Shown here: positions 36,507-44,632 of the stretch, piece after piece
Layout of the letters: every line of letters starts with the position of its first letter
Position numbering within the stretch: position 1 is the stretch's first letter
NCBI GenBank assembly: GCA_031292275.1
Contig: JARLHL010000071.1
Coordinates: 43,908 to 107,907 of the forward strand
Origin: Desulfocapsaceae bacterium
Lineage (GTDB): Bacteria; Desulfobacterota; Desulfobulbia; Desulfobulbales; Desulfocapsaceae
Reading direction: 5' to 3'
Length of the DNA: 64,000 nt
The notes under the pieces: model-generated
Told to the model about the DNA's origin: nothing
What the model saw: only the letters and a program-made list of their open reading frames with translations
The model's database searches: none
Position numbers and translations under genes: made by a program

Positions 36507-36779
36507 TTATTGAGACAGTCCAAGATGCCTGGCAATTGCGGCTTCAACTTTCTTTTCGTCAATGTCACAGCCCTGCACAACCAGTTCATCCCCCACCATG
36601 ATCGCCGGAGCAACCGGCAAACCCGATTTTCTATACTCTTCGGTATGATACTCGTCTCTCGGTTTAGCAAAGGTCTCGATTACGATATTGTACGTATTCC
36701 CCAACCTGGGGATTAATTCGGCAAAGTGACTTCATGTCTTGCCGCCGGGCTGGTTCAAAAAAACACTCACCTTGAGCAT
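36507..36779 (-). CDS. Small thioredoxin-fold-like selenoprotein, copy 2 (TGA at 36732)
   Basis: ATG 36779 with GGAGG upstream; codon 16 is TGA (36732-36734), then 74 more codons. The protein reads MLKVSVFLNQPGGKT-Sec-SHFAELIPRLGNTY, a helix and strand region, then LPVAPAIMVGDELVVQGCDIDEKKVEAAI, which is the cis-Pro/strand/helix end of a glutaredoxin/thioredoxin-like fold. 90 residues. Parallel to the next gene upstream in length, Sec position and SECIS. The Sec lies at the end of the first strand loop, where the CxxC of thioredoxins sits. The redox partner is unknown. Confidence 0.85.
36698..36712 (-). promoter_or_regulatory. SECIS-like hairpin of thioredoxin-fold copy 2
   Basis: On the minus strand TCCCC-AGGTT-GGGGA; the loop starts 25 nt after the TGA (24 nt between). 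Same loop and spacing as copy 1, but with changed yet still paired stem bases. Confidence 0.78.
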
Positions 36780-36892
36780 ATTCTTTCCTCCATTCGATAA
36801 ATCATTTCCGTTCCGCACATCATTGCGGTGTTTGACTGAGAGGCTGTCTTTTAACAAGTATCTCGGAATTGAACGACCAGCTCCCCCTCCCC

Positions 36893-37213
36893 TTACATCC
36901 CAAAAATGCGGCCAAAAATCCCTTTCTTTTCGGATTCCGGTTCGGATATTCCCAAATGCCGGCAAATAACCTTTTCTACCTTATCCTCGGAAATATTGGC
37001 CCCTTCAACCACAATCTCATCCCCGACCATAACAGCCGGAGCCACAGGAAGATCGAGTGCGAAGTAGTCATCATTCTGGTACTCTGCCTTGGGTTTGGAT
37101 GTAACTTCAATCACGATATCCTTGTATTTTTCGCCCAACCTGGGCATCATTTGCTTAAAGTTCATTCACGGTTTGCCGTTGGGCTCATTGAGGAAAAATC
37201 TCACGTTCAACAT
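36893..37213 (-). CDS. Small thioredoxin-fold-like selenoprotein, copy 1 (TGA at 37166)
   Basis: ATG 37213 with AAAGGAG upstream; codon 16 is TGA (37166-37168). Protein MLNVRFFLNEPNGKP-Sec-MNFKQMMPRLGEKY ... LPVAPAVMVGDEIVVEGANISEDKVEKVICRHLG plus a basic tail SEKKGIFGRIFGM, 106 residues. It aligns end to end with the neighbour (36507-36779), both with Sec at 16. An ATG follows the TGA directly but has no RBS and would delete the first strand. Same operon, 22 bp after the rhodanese-DsbD gene. Confidence 0.86.
37133..37145 (-). promoter_or_regulatory. SECIS-like hairpin of thioredoxin-fold copy 1
   Basis: On the minus strand GCCC-AGGTT-GGGC; the loop starts 25 nt after the TGA. The stem differs from copy 2 at a base pair that stays complementary, i.e. 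covariation. Confidence 0.78.
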
Positions 37214-37235
37214 ACTTTCTCTCCTTTTGCTTTTC

Positions 37236-38993
37236 TTATCTGTCGTCCTTTTTGATTATTGCCATTCGGCCCAGGAACTGATCAGGTGGGAGATAATCCA
37301 CCAAACGCAGGTCCTGTCTTTCCTTACCGTTTATGTCCAGAAACACGATGGTCGGAACGCCTTTGATTCCGTATTCTTTCAGCAATCGTTCATTAACCGG
37401 GTTACCGGCCTTGGTTACATCCACCTTAATCATCACAAAATCGCTCTCTGCTTGCTTCACCACCAAAGCATCATGAAAGGTGACTTCATCGAGTGCTACA
37501 CACGGTGTACACCAGGTGGCGTAGAAATCGATAATGACAGGTTTTTTGAGGTTCAGGGCCTCTTTTAGAGTTTCTTCTGCATAGGGTCTCCAGGGAACGC
37601 CCGCCCCCTGCATGGCCAATGACGTGAGGAGAAAGGCGGCAAGGACAAGGCAGGCAATGCCTGTTCCGCCCTTGAGCCAGGGGAAGGCCCGGAAGTTAGC
37701 CTGATTCTTGTCAATCCATCCGAGGTGCAGTCCCGCAGATAAAGCGACCAAAGCGACCAGAATCGTCCCTCCATGGCCGGGGAGGAGCGGTCGGACGAAA
37801 TGTGCCGCCATTCCGACCAGGACCCACCCCATAAGTGTCCGCACCCAGTTCATCCAGCCTCCCGAACGGGGAAGTTTTTTCAGCTGTCCCGAAAACATCG
37901 CCAACAGGAACAGCGGCAGGCCAAGCCCCAGACTCAACGTGAAAAAGATAACGAACCCGAGCCAAGGACTTCCCATACTCGCAACCCAGGTGAGAAGACC
38001 CAAAACGAAGGGTCCTATACAGGGAGCCGCTACCACCCCAAGGGTCAGCCCCATAAAGAGACTTCCGAAATAACCGGTGTAGGATTTAGCGGCAGCCTGA
38101 GTCAGGCCGCTTGGCAAACGCATCTCCCACAGCCCGAAAAGACTGGTTGCAAAAAAGACAAGAACCGCCGCCACAGCCACCAGGACAAAAGGATTCTGAA
38201 GCATTCCCCCCATCAAGCCGCCGGTTAGGGATGCAACAACACCAAGCAGTGAGTTGGTCAAAGCCAGGCCCAGCATATAGCAAAAACCATGCACAACGAG
38301 GGTTCCTTTGCCTTCCCCTTCTCTTGTGGCCTGACCGCCAAAGTACGAGACGGTGATCGGGATCAGGGGGTAGACGCAAGGGGTGAGATTTAAGGCCATG
38401 CCGCCGGCAAAGATCCCGAGCAGGGTCCAGATCATGGCCCACCCCGAGAGAGGTCCCGGTGCCTTGGATTCTGCAGGTGTTTGCATAAGCCCGGCGGGAG
38501 TGCTTTCAACGGGCAGGCCCTTGCCCTGCCATTCCGGGTAGCCATGGGGGTCACGATAGACGTTTTTATAACCAAGTTTCACGGCCACACGGGCCGCCGA
38601 GTCGCTGCGGACTCATGTGAGGCCCGCTCAGTAAAAGATGATCGTGCGATTCTTATCCGGCCCTAAGAAGGTTTCAAGTGCTCCAGCCTTGCGCCACCTT
38701 GACCATGCCGTCGGCTCCATGGGAAAAAGCACTGCGCCTTGGATATGTCCCGTCCGGTATTCCCAATCCTGGCGGGTATCCACCAGAAAAAGTCTACTGG
38801 CGTCCTTCGGGTATTGCTCAGACAACTCTCCGGTGGTTATGATTTTATAGCCTCCGGCCTTCGCTTCGGCCAGGACATCATCCCATCCAGCCTGTTTGGG
38901 GGGAACAGCGCGATTGGTCAGCCAGAGGGCTCCAATCGTCAGCACTACCGCGACAAAGGCTATGAATGCCGTTTTCCTATTCTGCATCCCCAT
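37236..38993 (-). CDS. Rhodanese-DsbD-thioredoxin fusion with two selenocysteines (TGA at 38628 and 38613)
   Basis: 585 residues in one frame when two TGAs are read. Order: signal anchor (TAFIAFVAVVLTIGALWL), rhodanese (about 35-155, FLVDTRQDWEYRTGHIQGAVLFP), active site NRTIIFY-Sec-AGLT-Sec-VRSDSAARVAVKLGY (Sec 122 and 127), then a DsbD membrane domain with LTPCVYPLIPITVSYFGG and AAPCIGPFVLG cysteines, and a C-terminal thioredoxin domain FYATWCTPCVALDE. Rhodaneses of this type read YCxGxxCxxS, so both Sec replace conserved cysteines. DsbD moves reductant across the membrane; the fusion implies delivery of electrons, or of sulfur/selenium, to a periplasmic rhodanese. Without read-through the pieces lack a start and an active site. 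Confidence 0.9.
38582..38596 (-). promoter_or_regulatory. SECIS-like hairpin for the second rhodanese Sec codon
   Basis: On the minus strand CGGCC-CGTGT-GGCCG; loop begins 22 nt after TGA 38613-38615 and has G in its second base. Confidence 0.68.
38599..38614 (-). promoter_or_regulatory. SECIS-like hairpin for the first rhodanese Sec codon
   Basis: On the minus strand GAGTC-CGCAGC-GACTC; loop begins 19 nt after TGA 38628-38630. The second TGA lies partly inside its 5' arm. Confidence 0.68.
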
Positions 38994-39023
38994 ACCTCTT
39001 TTCTCAGTGATGATTGTTCAGGT

Positions 39024-39473
39024 TTAGAGTTTTTTTTCACGCTTGAGCTTTGAGAGGAGAAATGTTGCGCCTCTTAAAGAGAGCCCGAGTTTATCGGCAA
39101 GCTCAGGAGGACCAAGAGGGCCGTGCGTATTGACAAGCGAGATGATCTCCTCTTCCAGCTCTTCGAACCAGTCTTCGAACAGGACCAACAGCTCAGGATC
39201 GGTGATCGCCATCAGCTGTTTTGATTGAGCCACCTTTTCCACCAGCCTCTGGCACATCTGCGTCGGGTCGACACCTTCGCCCATGCATTCGGCCAGTCAG
39301 AGATGGACCAGGCTCGATACCTTGTCGCCTCGGGATTCTCCCATGAGATTCCAGAGGAACTGTGAACGAGCTTCTTCCTCCAAGGTAGAGAACAGCACTT
39401 TCAAGACCTTGGCTATCTCGTCGAGCGCGTCTTCCGGATCCATACCATCAACAATTTTCAATATCTCTTTCAT
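39024..39473 (-). CDS. Winged-helix-like protein with selenocysteine (TGA at 39297)
   Basis: 149 residues when TGA 39297-39299 (codon 59) is read: MKEILKIVDGMDPEDALDEI ... DKVSSLVHL-Sec-LAECMGEGVDPTQMC ... and a C-terminal helix-turn-helix region ISLVNTHGPLGPPELADKLGLSLRGATFLLSKLKREKKL. Mostly helical with acidic stretches. The Sec is four residues before a Cys (Sec-L-A-E-C), a possible selenenylsulfide switch. A SECIS-like hairpin follows. Start ATG 39473 with GGAGG 11 bases upstream. Directly after the ArsR gene. No family name recognised. A redox-sensing regulator or adaptor is a guess. Confidence 0.78.
39265..39282 (-). promoter_or_regulatory. SECIS-like hairpin of the winged-helix gene
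   Basis: On the minus strand GGGCGA-AGGTG-TCG-A-CCC: a six-pair stem with one bulged A and loop AGGTG, beginning 21 nt after the TGA. Confidence 0.65.
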
Positions 39474-39495
39474 GCGGATGATCACCTCCCCATCC

Positions 39496-39897
39496 TTAAA
39501 AGGTTTTCCTTGCGGTTAACAGGTCAGTTGCCACTGTGCTCAATGTTTGAACGACATCAAGGATTCGGGGGTCAACCAATTCATAATAGATAAATGGGCC
39601 GTTGCGCTCGATTTTGACCAGAAGCGAACGCTTGAGTTCCTTCAGGTGATGGGAGACAAGAGGCTGAGAGAGACCGAGTTCCTCAACGATAGTCGAGACG
39701 GATTTTTTGCCGTTGCTCACACAAAGGATGATCCGGAGCCGGTTCTCATCGGAGAGGCTTTTGGCCAGAAAGGCAACCGGGTGGAAATGTTCGTCCGCCA
39801 GCACTTTACCCTGCCGTTTTGCAGCCAAGGATGTATCACCATCTTTTTCTGCGGCATAAAAACCTTGCACCGATTTTCTTCGGGCTATCTTTTCCAT
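39496..39897 (-). CDS. ArsR/SmtB-family transcriptional repressor
   Basis: About 133 residues. A winged helix at about 45-120: LSDENRLRIILCVSNGKKSVSTIVEELGLSQPLVSHHLKELKRSLLVKIERNGPFIYYELVDPRI. The classic alpha-3 metal site (ELCVCDL) is not present; one Cys lies in LCVSNG, so the ligand is not evident. An N-terminal basic extension of about 30 residues is unusual. ATG 39897. First gene of the selenoprotein operon and its likely repressor. Confidence 0.85.
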   Translation of the reverse strand: MEKIARRKSVQGFYAAEKDGDTSLAAKRQGKVLADEHFHPVAFLAKSLSDENRLRIILCVSNGKKSVSTIVEELGLSQPLVSHHLKELKRSLLVKIERNGPFIYYELVDPRILDVVQTLSTVATDLLTARKTF

Positions 39898-39917
39898 AGA
39901 CAATCATCCATTCAATT

Positions 39918-40042
39918 TCAGGAGCCTCCGGGGTTTGCGGCGACTGTTTCCAGGCTCATTGTGCCGGCCTTTCTCATTTCAACGAAGTGGGCAGCCCGCC
40001 GGGACCGCCGCCTATGATGACGCAATCATGAAGTTGTGACAT
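39918..40042 (-). pseudogene. Remnant of an FAD/NAD(P) oxidoreductase start
   Basis: GGGAGG and ATG 40042 start MSQLHDCVIIGGGPGGLP, a dinucleotide-binding N-terminus of thioredoxin-reductase type, which stops after 22 codons (TGA 39974). A shifted frame continues AHFVEMRKAGTMSLETVAANPGGS to TGA 39918. Looks like a gene reduced by an internal deletion. It precedes the ArsR gene on the same strand. Confidence 0.5.
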
Positions 40043-40672
40043 ATAAAGCCTCCCATGGCGATTACAGAAATTTCGTGGAGCCTGAATGGGGAAATTGCCT
40101 CTTCGACCTCACAGCTATTTTGTCCGATTTTAAATACCTTTAAATTTATGATAGTTAGGGGTATTACACAAACATAACAACATATCAGTAATTATTTATA
40201 TATGGATGACAGAGAAAAGTCAACACCATTTTATGGCTGAAGTTTAATCCACCATGAGTATAGATTCAGATCGCCCCCGACATTCGTGCAATGAGGGGCA
40301 TTTGCAATCACTTAGATGTCAGATCTAGCCCGGATCGGCACGGCGCTGAGTTCACGCAATCAAGGTCCCGATTCCTTAGAGTGCATTTTCGCGCGAATGT
40401 TCGCTGTACCCTTGAAGCAGAATAAATTATGGTGGCGAAGAAGCTTTTGCCGACTTTCCGTCCATTTGCTATTCAGCCCCCCGGAATACGGCTTATCGTC
40501 AGCCTGCCGCCGGTCTTCATGATCAAAAAATCATCTTAAAAATTGCAGCCGATGCTCCTTTTTTTATTCAGGATATTTCATTGACATTTCGTTGACAAAA
40601 CGCCCCCCTGATGTTTATGCTAAAAAAACAGCAGCGCTATTCTACGTTCATGATATCTCAAAAGGTGAAGCT
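40043..40672. other. Intergenic region upstream of the selenoprotein operon
   Basis: 630 bases between the minus-strand operon and the plus-strand lipoprotein. The part 40120-40210 is AT-rich and should hold the operon promoter, but I could not fix a convincing operator. No supportable gene; short ORFs here have no RBS or family. Confidence 0.35.
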
Positions 40673-41116
40673 ATGAAGGAATATTTTGTAATGGGTTCGT
40701 TGGTTGTTTCTCTTTTTTTGACCTCCTGCACAGGAGAGTTCAACAGGGCAGAGTCAGGGACGGCAATGGGGGCCCTTGGCGGGGCCGTAGTCGGACAGGC
40801 CATAGGCAGAAATACAGGAGGAACTGTGATTGGCGCCCTGGTTGGCGGGGCCGTCGGATATATGATCGGCAACGAGATGGACAAACAAGACCAGCAGCGA
40901 CTTAATCAGGTGTATGAACAGGGGGTATCCGGCCAGACATCGTCATGGCGTAATCCTGACAACGGCAATGCCTACAGTGTCACCCCGGAGCCGGCTGTAA
41001 CAAGCCAGGACGGACCTTGCAGAAAGGCGAAAATCTCTTCGGTCATCGATGGAAAACCGCAGACCGTCTATACAAATGCCTGCAGGAATTCACAGGGGGA
41101 ATGGGTTCTCCAATAA
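40673..41116 (+). CDS. Glycine-zipper outer-membrane lipoprotein
   Basis: 147 residues. Lipoprotein signal MKEYFVMGSLVVSLFLTSC with lipobox LTSC, then a glycine-zipper (GTAMGALGGAVVGQAIGRNTGGTVIGALVGGAVGYMIGNEMD), then a C-terminal surface-antigen-like domain (SSWRNPDNGNAYSVTPEPA ... CRNSQGEW) as in the Lpp0805/RT0821 group. Anchored to the envelope, role unknown. Start ATG 40673 after AAAGGTG. Confidence 0.8.
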   Translation: MKEYFVMGSLVVSLFLTSCTGEFNRAESGTAMGALGGAVVGQAIGRNTGGTVIGALVGGAVGYMIGNEMDKQDQQRLNQVYEQGVSGQTSSWRNPDNGNAYSVTPEPAVTSQDGPCRKAKISSVIDGKPQTVYTNACRNSQGEWVLQ

Positions 41117-41964
41117 ACAGACTCCTGATCTGGGCTGCGAACCAAATCCCGACGATGGGTTTTCTCAAAGCCAGCAGGTTCCTATCGTAAACCCTCAGAC
41201 ATATCGCGTGCAGGACCCATTAAGCTTTCCTCACACGGGTCTTGCACAATCTTCCGGTCGCATGCCTCAATGACCGTACGGAAACGCCCCTGAACGGTCC
41301 TGCCTTCGGCACGTCTCGCTGTCGCATTGGCTGAATATTCTTTCATTCTTCGGCGCTGGATTATTCCAAAACCTTTTGCAAGAGCCCATCTTCTCAGGAG
41401 CTTACAAAGCAGTCTCAAGATATATCCCAGCTCCTTCTCCCCCAAGCTGTGCCTCTTCCCCCAAATCGTTGCCAAATCAATCTGAGCTTCTCCCTTGCCT
41501 GCCCGTTCCACCTTATTTGAAAAAACAAGTTACCATTTTAGTATCTTCTCACAGCTGCATACATTCATGACTTCGCCTACTCAGGCCTGAATCCGAAATC
41601 CCCTGATTTGATTTTTTTTCTGCATCCCTCCACTTTTCGCTTCCTCAAGGAAGCAAGCACAGGGGTATCTGCCCTCAGTCTGGCACATCCTGCCGACACC
41701 CTGAGCAGAGATCCTCAACGAACAGGGCAGACGCACAATACGTCATGTGCTACTTGTGCATAATGTATATTGAGATATTTTCTTAAAAAATTTTGTAAAT
41801 TTAAAAATGAATACCCCCTCATTCATTATTCATCGTATGTTATACTATAATATTAAAATGTTATCCAATATTATTCTTTGTTATTTTTTGATATATTACG
41901 CAAATATTGTTGATGCATTCATGCTACATCGTGGTGTTTTGGTCAAATGTAAACAAAAACTTAT
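41117..41964. other. Long intergenic region without a supportable gene
   Basis: A reverse-strand ORF at 41182-41511 has an atypical composition, no RBS and no recognisable domain. The rest up to about 41760 contains nothing I can name, and from 41770 it is strongly AT-rich, leading into the hdr-mvh promoter. Confidence 0.4.
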
Positions 41965-41995
41965 TTGACAAATAATATATTTTGAATTCTTATAT
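41942..41995 (+). promoter_or_regulatory. Promoter and operator of the hdr-mvh operon
   Basis: A perfect TTGACA (41965-41970) with TATA-rich sequence 17-21 bases downstream (TCTTATATG). GTCAAAT (41942-41948) and ATTTGAC (41963-41969) form an inverted repeat with a 14-bp spacer that covers the -35 box, so a repressor site is likely. The leader to the hdrA ATG is about 90 bases. Confidence 0.5.
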
Positions 41996-42081
41996 GCATA
42001 TTTTGAACAATTCGACCAACAATAAAGCGAAATATACGATCAGTTCAAAGATATGGTTCTTTAACGCTAACGGAGGTAAAC

Positions 42082-44094
42082 ATGGCAAAAGTTGGAGTGT
42101 ATGTCTGTCATTGCGGTTCCAATATCGGCGGTGTCGTCGATGTTGAAGATGTCTGCAAGCATGCAGAAACCCTGTCGGACGTGGTTGTTTCCCGGCAGAA
42201 CCTTTTTATGTGTTCAGATCCGGGTCAGGAGATCATTCGCCAGGATATCAACAACGGCCTTGTCGACAAGGTTGTCGTTGCCGCCTGCACTCCGCGGACC
42301 CATGAACCCATATTCCGGAAAGTCCTCGAAGGAGAGGGCCTGAATAAATATTTATTTGAAATGGCGAATATCCGCGATCAGGACAGCTGGGTTCACGCCA
42401 ACGACAAGGCCGGCGCCACCGCCAAGGCCAAGCAGATTGTCGCCAGTGCCGTAGCCAAGGCCAGAAATCTGCAGCCCCTGGAGGATAAATATGTGGATGT
42501 GACCAAGGCGGCCCTGGTGATCGGCGGCGGCGTGGCTGGAATTTTTGCAGCCCTGGACCTCGCCAACATGGGCAACAAGGTCTATCTGGTGGAGAAAGAG
42601 CCGTCCATAGGCGGCGTCATGGCCCAGTTGGACAAGACCTTCCCCACCAATGACTGCTCGGCCTGCATCCTGACCCCGGTCATGGTCGATGCGGGAACCC
42701 ACCCCAACATCGAACTCCTGACCTACTCGGAAATCGACTCCGTCGAAGGGTATATCGGCAATTTTGATGTAAAGATCCGCAGAAAACAGGCCTACGTCGA
42801 TTGGGAGAAATGCACCGGCTGCGGCGCCTGTGCCGATGCCTGTCCGGCCAAGACGCCTGACGCCTTCAATGCCGGCCTCAACAACCGCGGCGCCGCCTAT
42901 ATCCACTTTCCCCAGGCAGTCCCGAAGAAGGCCGTCATCGACATGACCCACTGCATCAACTGCGGCGGCAGGAAGATCGGCAGCGAACCGAAGATCAGCA
43001 AAAAGACCGGCAACCCCATCCTCGCTCCCTGCGAAAAGGCCTGTCCGGCCGGAGCCATCAACCGTTCCGTAGCTGTGGACGAAGGCGGCCGGATTATGGA
43101 TGTGAAGGTCGGCGCCATCGTTGTCGCCACCGGTTATAAGGTCATGGAGAAGGAAAACTTCAAAAATCTCGCTCCCGATTCCCCCAATGTCCTGACCGCC
43201 CTCCAGCTTGAACGCCTGATCTCAGCCACCGGGCCTACCGGCGGCCAGTTCCTGCGTCCCGGCGACGGCAAGAAACCCCACACCATCTCCTTTCTTTCCT
43301 GCGTCGGCTCGCGTGACGAACGGCACCATACCCACTGCTCCCGTGTATGCTGCATGTATATGATAAAACAAGCAAAACTTTTGAAGGAAAAATATCCGGA
43401 CCTGGAAATCTACATGCATTTCATGGATGTCAGGACCCCAGGAAAAGACTTTGATGAATACTATACCGGTGCCATCGACATGGGCATCAACATCATCCGC
43501 GGCCGGGTCGGCGGCATAGATACGCTTCCGGAAGGCAATCTCAGGGTCATGGGCTACGATTCGGATCTGGCCGCCAATATCGAAATCGACGCGGACCTGG
43601 TCGTACTGGCCACCGCCATCGAGCTGCAGGACGACATCAAACCCTTCGCCCAGAAGCTTAGTCTGACCCTCGATGGTTCGGGATTCTTCAAGGAACTCCA
43701 TCCGAAATTGAAGCCCGTCGATACCCCCGTAGAGGGTATTTTCCTGGCCGGCTGCTGTCAGGGGCCCAAAGATATTCCCGACACTGTCGCCCAGGCAAAA
43801 GGCGCAGCGGCCTCGGCCGCCGTACCGCTGTCCCAGGGCAGGGTCAGGATCAATCCGACCATCTCTGAGGTCAATCAGGAGAAGTGCAGCGGCTGCGGTA
43901 TCTGTGAGCCCCTCTGCCCCTATGCCGCCATCAGTATGATTGAAAATGTGGCCGGTCATCCGCGGGCCCGCATCGAGATGACCCAGTGCAAGGGCTGCGG
44001 AGTCTGCACCACCGCCTGTCCCTCCACCGCCATCCAGCTGTACGGCTACACAGAAGACCAGATCATGGCGCAGATATGTGCCTTAACTGCATAG
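42082..44094 (+). CDS. hdrA: HdrA, bifurcating flavoprotein
   Basis: 670 residues, normal HdrA length. Begins VGVYVCHCGSNIGGVVDV, FAD motif ALVIGGGVAGIFAALDLANMG, KTFPTNDCSACI, ferredoxin clusters CTGCGACADACP and a second pair near 290-330, SCVGSRDE with HCSRVCCMYM, and two C-terminal clusters CSGCGICEPLCP and CKGCGVCTTACP. Central subunit of HdrABC-MvhADG, splitting electrons from H2 between ferredoxin and a heterodisulfide-type acceptor. GGAGG precedes ATG 42082. Confidence 0.92.
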   Translation: MAKVGVYVCHCGSNIGGVVDVEDVCKHAETLSDVVVSRQNLFMCSDPGQEIIRQDINNGLVDKVVVAACTPRTHEPIFRKVLEGEGLNKYLFEMANIRDQDSWVHANDKAGATAKAKQIVASAVAKARNLQPLEDKYVDVTKAALVIGGGVAGIFAALDLANMGNKVYLVEKEPSIGGVMAQLDKTFPTNDCSACILTPVMVDAGTHPNIELLTYSEIDSVEGYIGNFDVKIRRKQAYVDWEKCTGCGACADACPAKTPDAFNAGLNNRGAAYIHFPQAVPKKAVIDMTHCINCGGRKIGSEPKISKKTGNPILAPCEKACPAGAINRSVAVDEGGRIMDVKVGAIVVATGYKVMEKENFKNLAPDSPNVLTALQLERLISATGPTGGQFLRPGDGKKPHTISFLSCVGSRDERHHTHCSRVCCMYMIKQAKLLKEKYPDLEIYMHFMDVRTPGKDFDEYYTGAIDMGINIIRGRVGGIDTLPEGNLRVMGYDSDLAANIEIDADLVVLATAIELQDDIKPFAQKLSLTLDGSGFFKELHPKLKPVDTPVEGIFLAGCCQGPKDIPDTVAQAKGAAASAAVPLSQGRVRINPTISEVNQEKCSGCGICEPLCPYAAISMIENVAGHPRARIEMTQCKGCGVCTTACPSTAIQLYGYTEDQIMAQICALTA

Positions 44095-44103
44095 GAGACA
44101 AAG

Positions 44104-44619
44104 ATGGCAGCTATCAATCTTACCAAAATGGATAAAAAGGAAGTTATCCAGAAAGTTATAGAAAACGGGGGGACGGGCATCACCAAATGCATCCAGTGCA
44201 ACGCCTGCGCCTCGGTCTGTCCTGTGGCCAAGGCCGGGTTCCCCCTCTACGGCCGGCTCCTCTTCAGAAAACTCCAGACCGGACATTTCGAAGAGATTAT
44301 CGAGGATTCTTCAAGCTGGGCCTGTCAGGCCTGTAACCGCTGCACCGAAATCTGTCCCCGGGACGCAAAGCCCTTCGAGATGGTGTTTGCCTTCCGCCGG
44401 ATGCAGGCAAACGAGCTTGCCATTTCCACATCGGCATTTACCCCGCTGATGAATCTCCACGCAACCGGCCATGCCGTCTACTCAGAGGCGTCAAAAGACC
44501 TTCGCGTCAGTGTGGGCCTGTCCCCGGAACCGGTGACTTCCATCAGCAGCGAAGAGGCCCAGCAGGAGATGCGGACACTATTAGACAACAGCCCGATGGG
44601 TGAACTCGGTATTTTTTAG
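44104..44619 (+). CDS. hdrC: HdrC
   Basis: 171 residues with CIQCNACASVCP and CQACNRCTEICP [4Fe-4S] motifs. Electron relay of the Hdr complex. 9 bp after hdrA. Ends just before hdrB. Confidence 0.9.
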   Translation: MAAINLTKMDKKEVIQKVIENGGTGITKCIQCNACASVCPVAKAGFPLYGRLLFRKLQTGHFEEIIEDSSSWACQACNRCTEICPRDAKPFEMVFAFRRMQANELAISTSAFTPLMNLHATGHAVYSEASKDLRVSVGLSPEPVTSISSEEAQQEMRTLLDNSPMGELGIF

Positions 44620-44632
44620 GAAGGAGAATATT

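Noticed and set aside
38588..38993. Separate rhodanese-like and DsbD genes
   Set aside because: Both parts are in one frame, separated only by two TGAs on conserved Cys positions; the second part would need a GTG start with no RBS in the middle of the rhodanese fold.
39974..39976. TGA in the oxidoreductase stub as a Sec codon
   Set aside because: The frame after it does not resemble a flavoprotein and meets another stop after four codons; a deletion is more likely.
41182..41511. 109-codon reverse ORF as a gene
   Set aside because: No RBS, odd composition and no recognisable domain.
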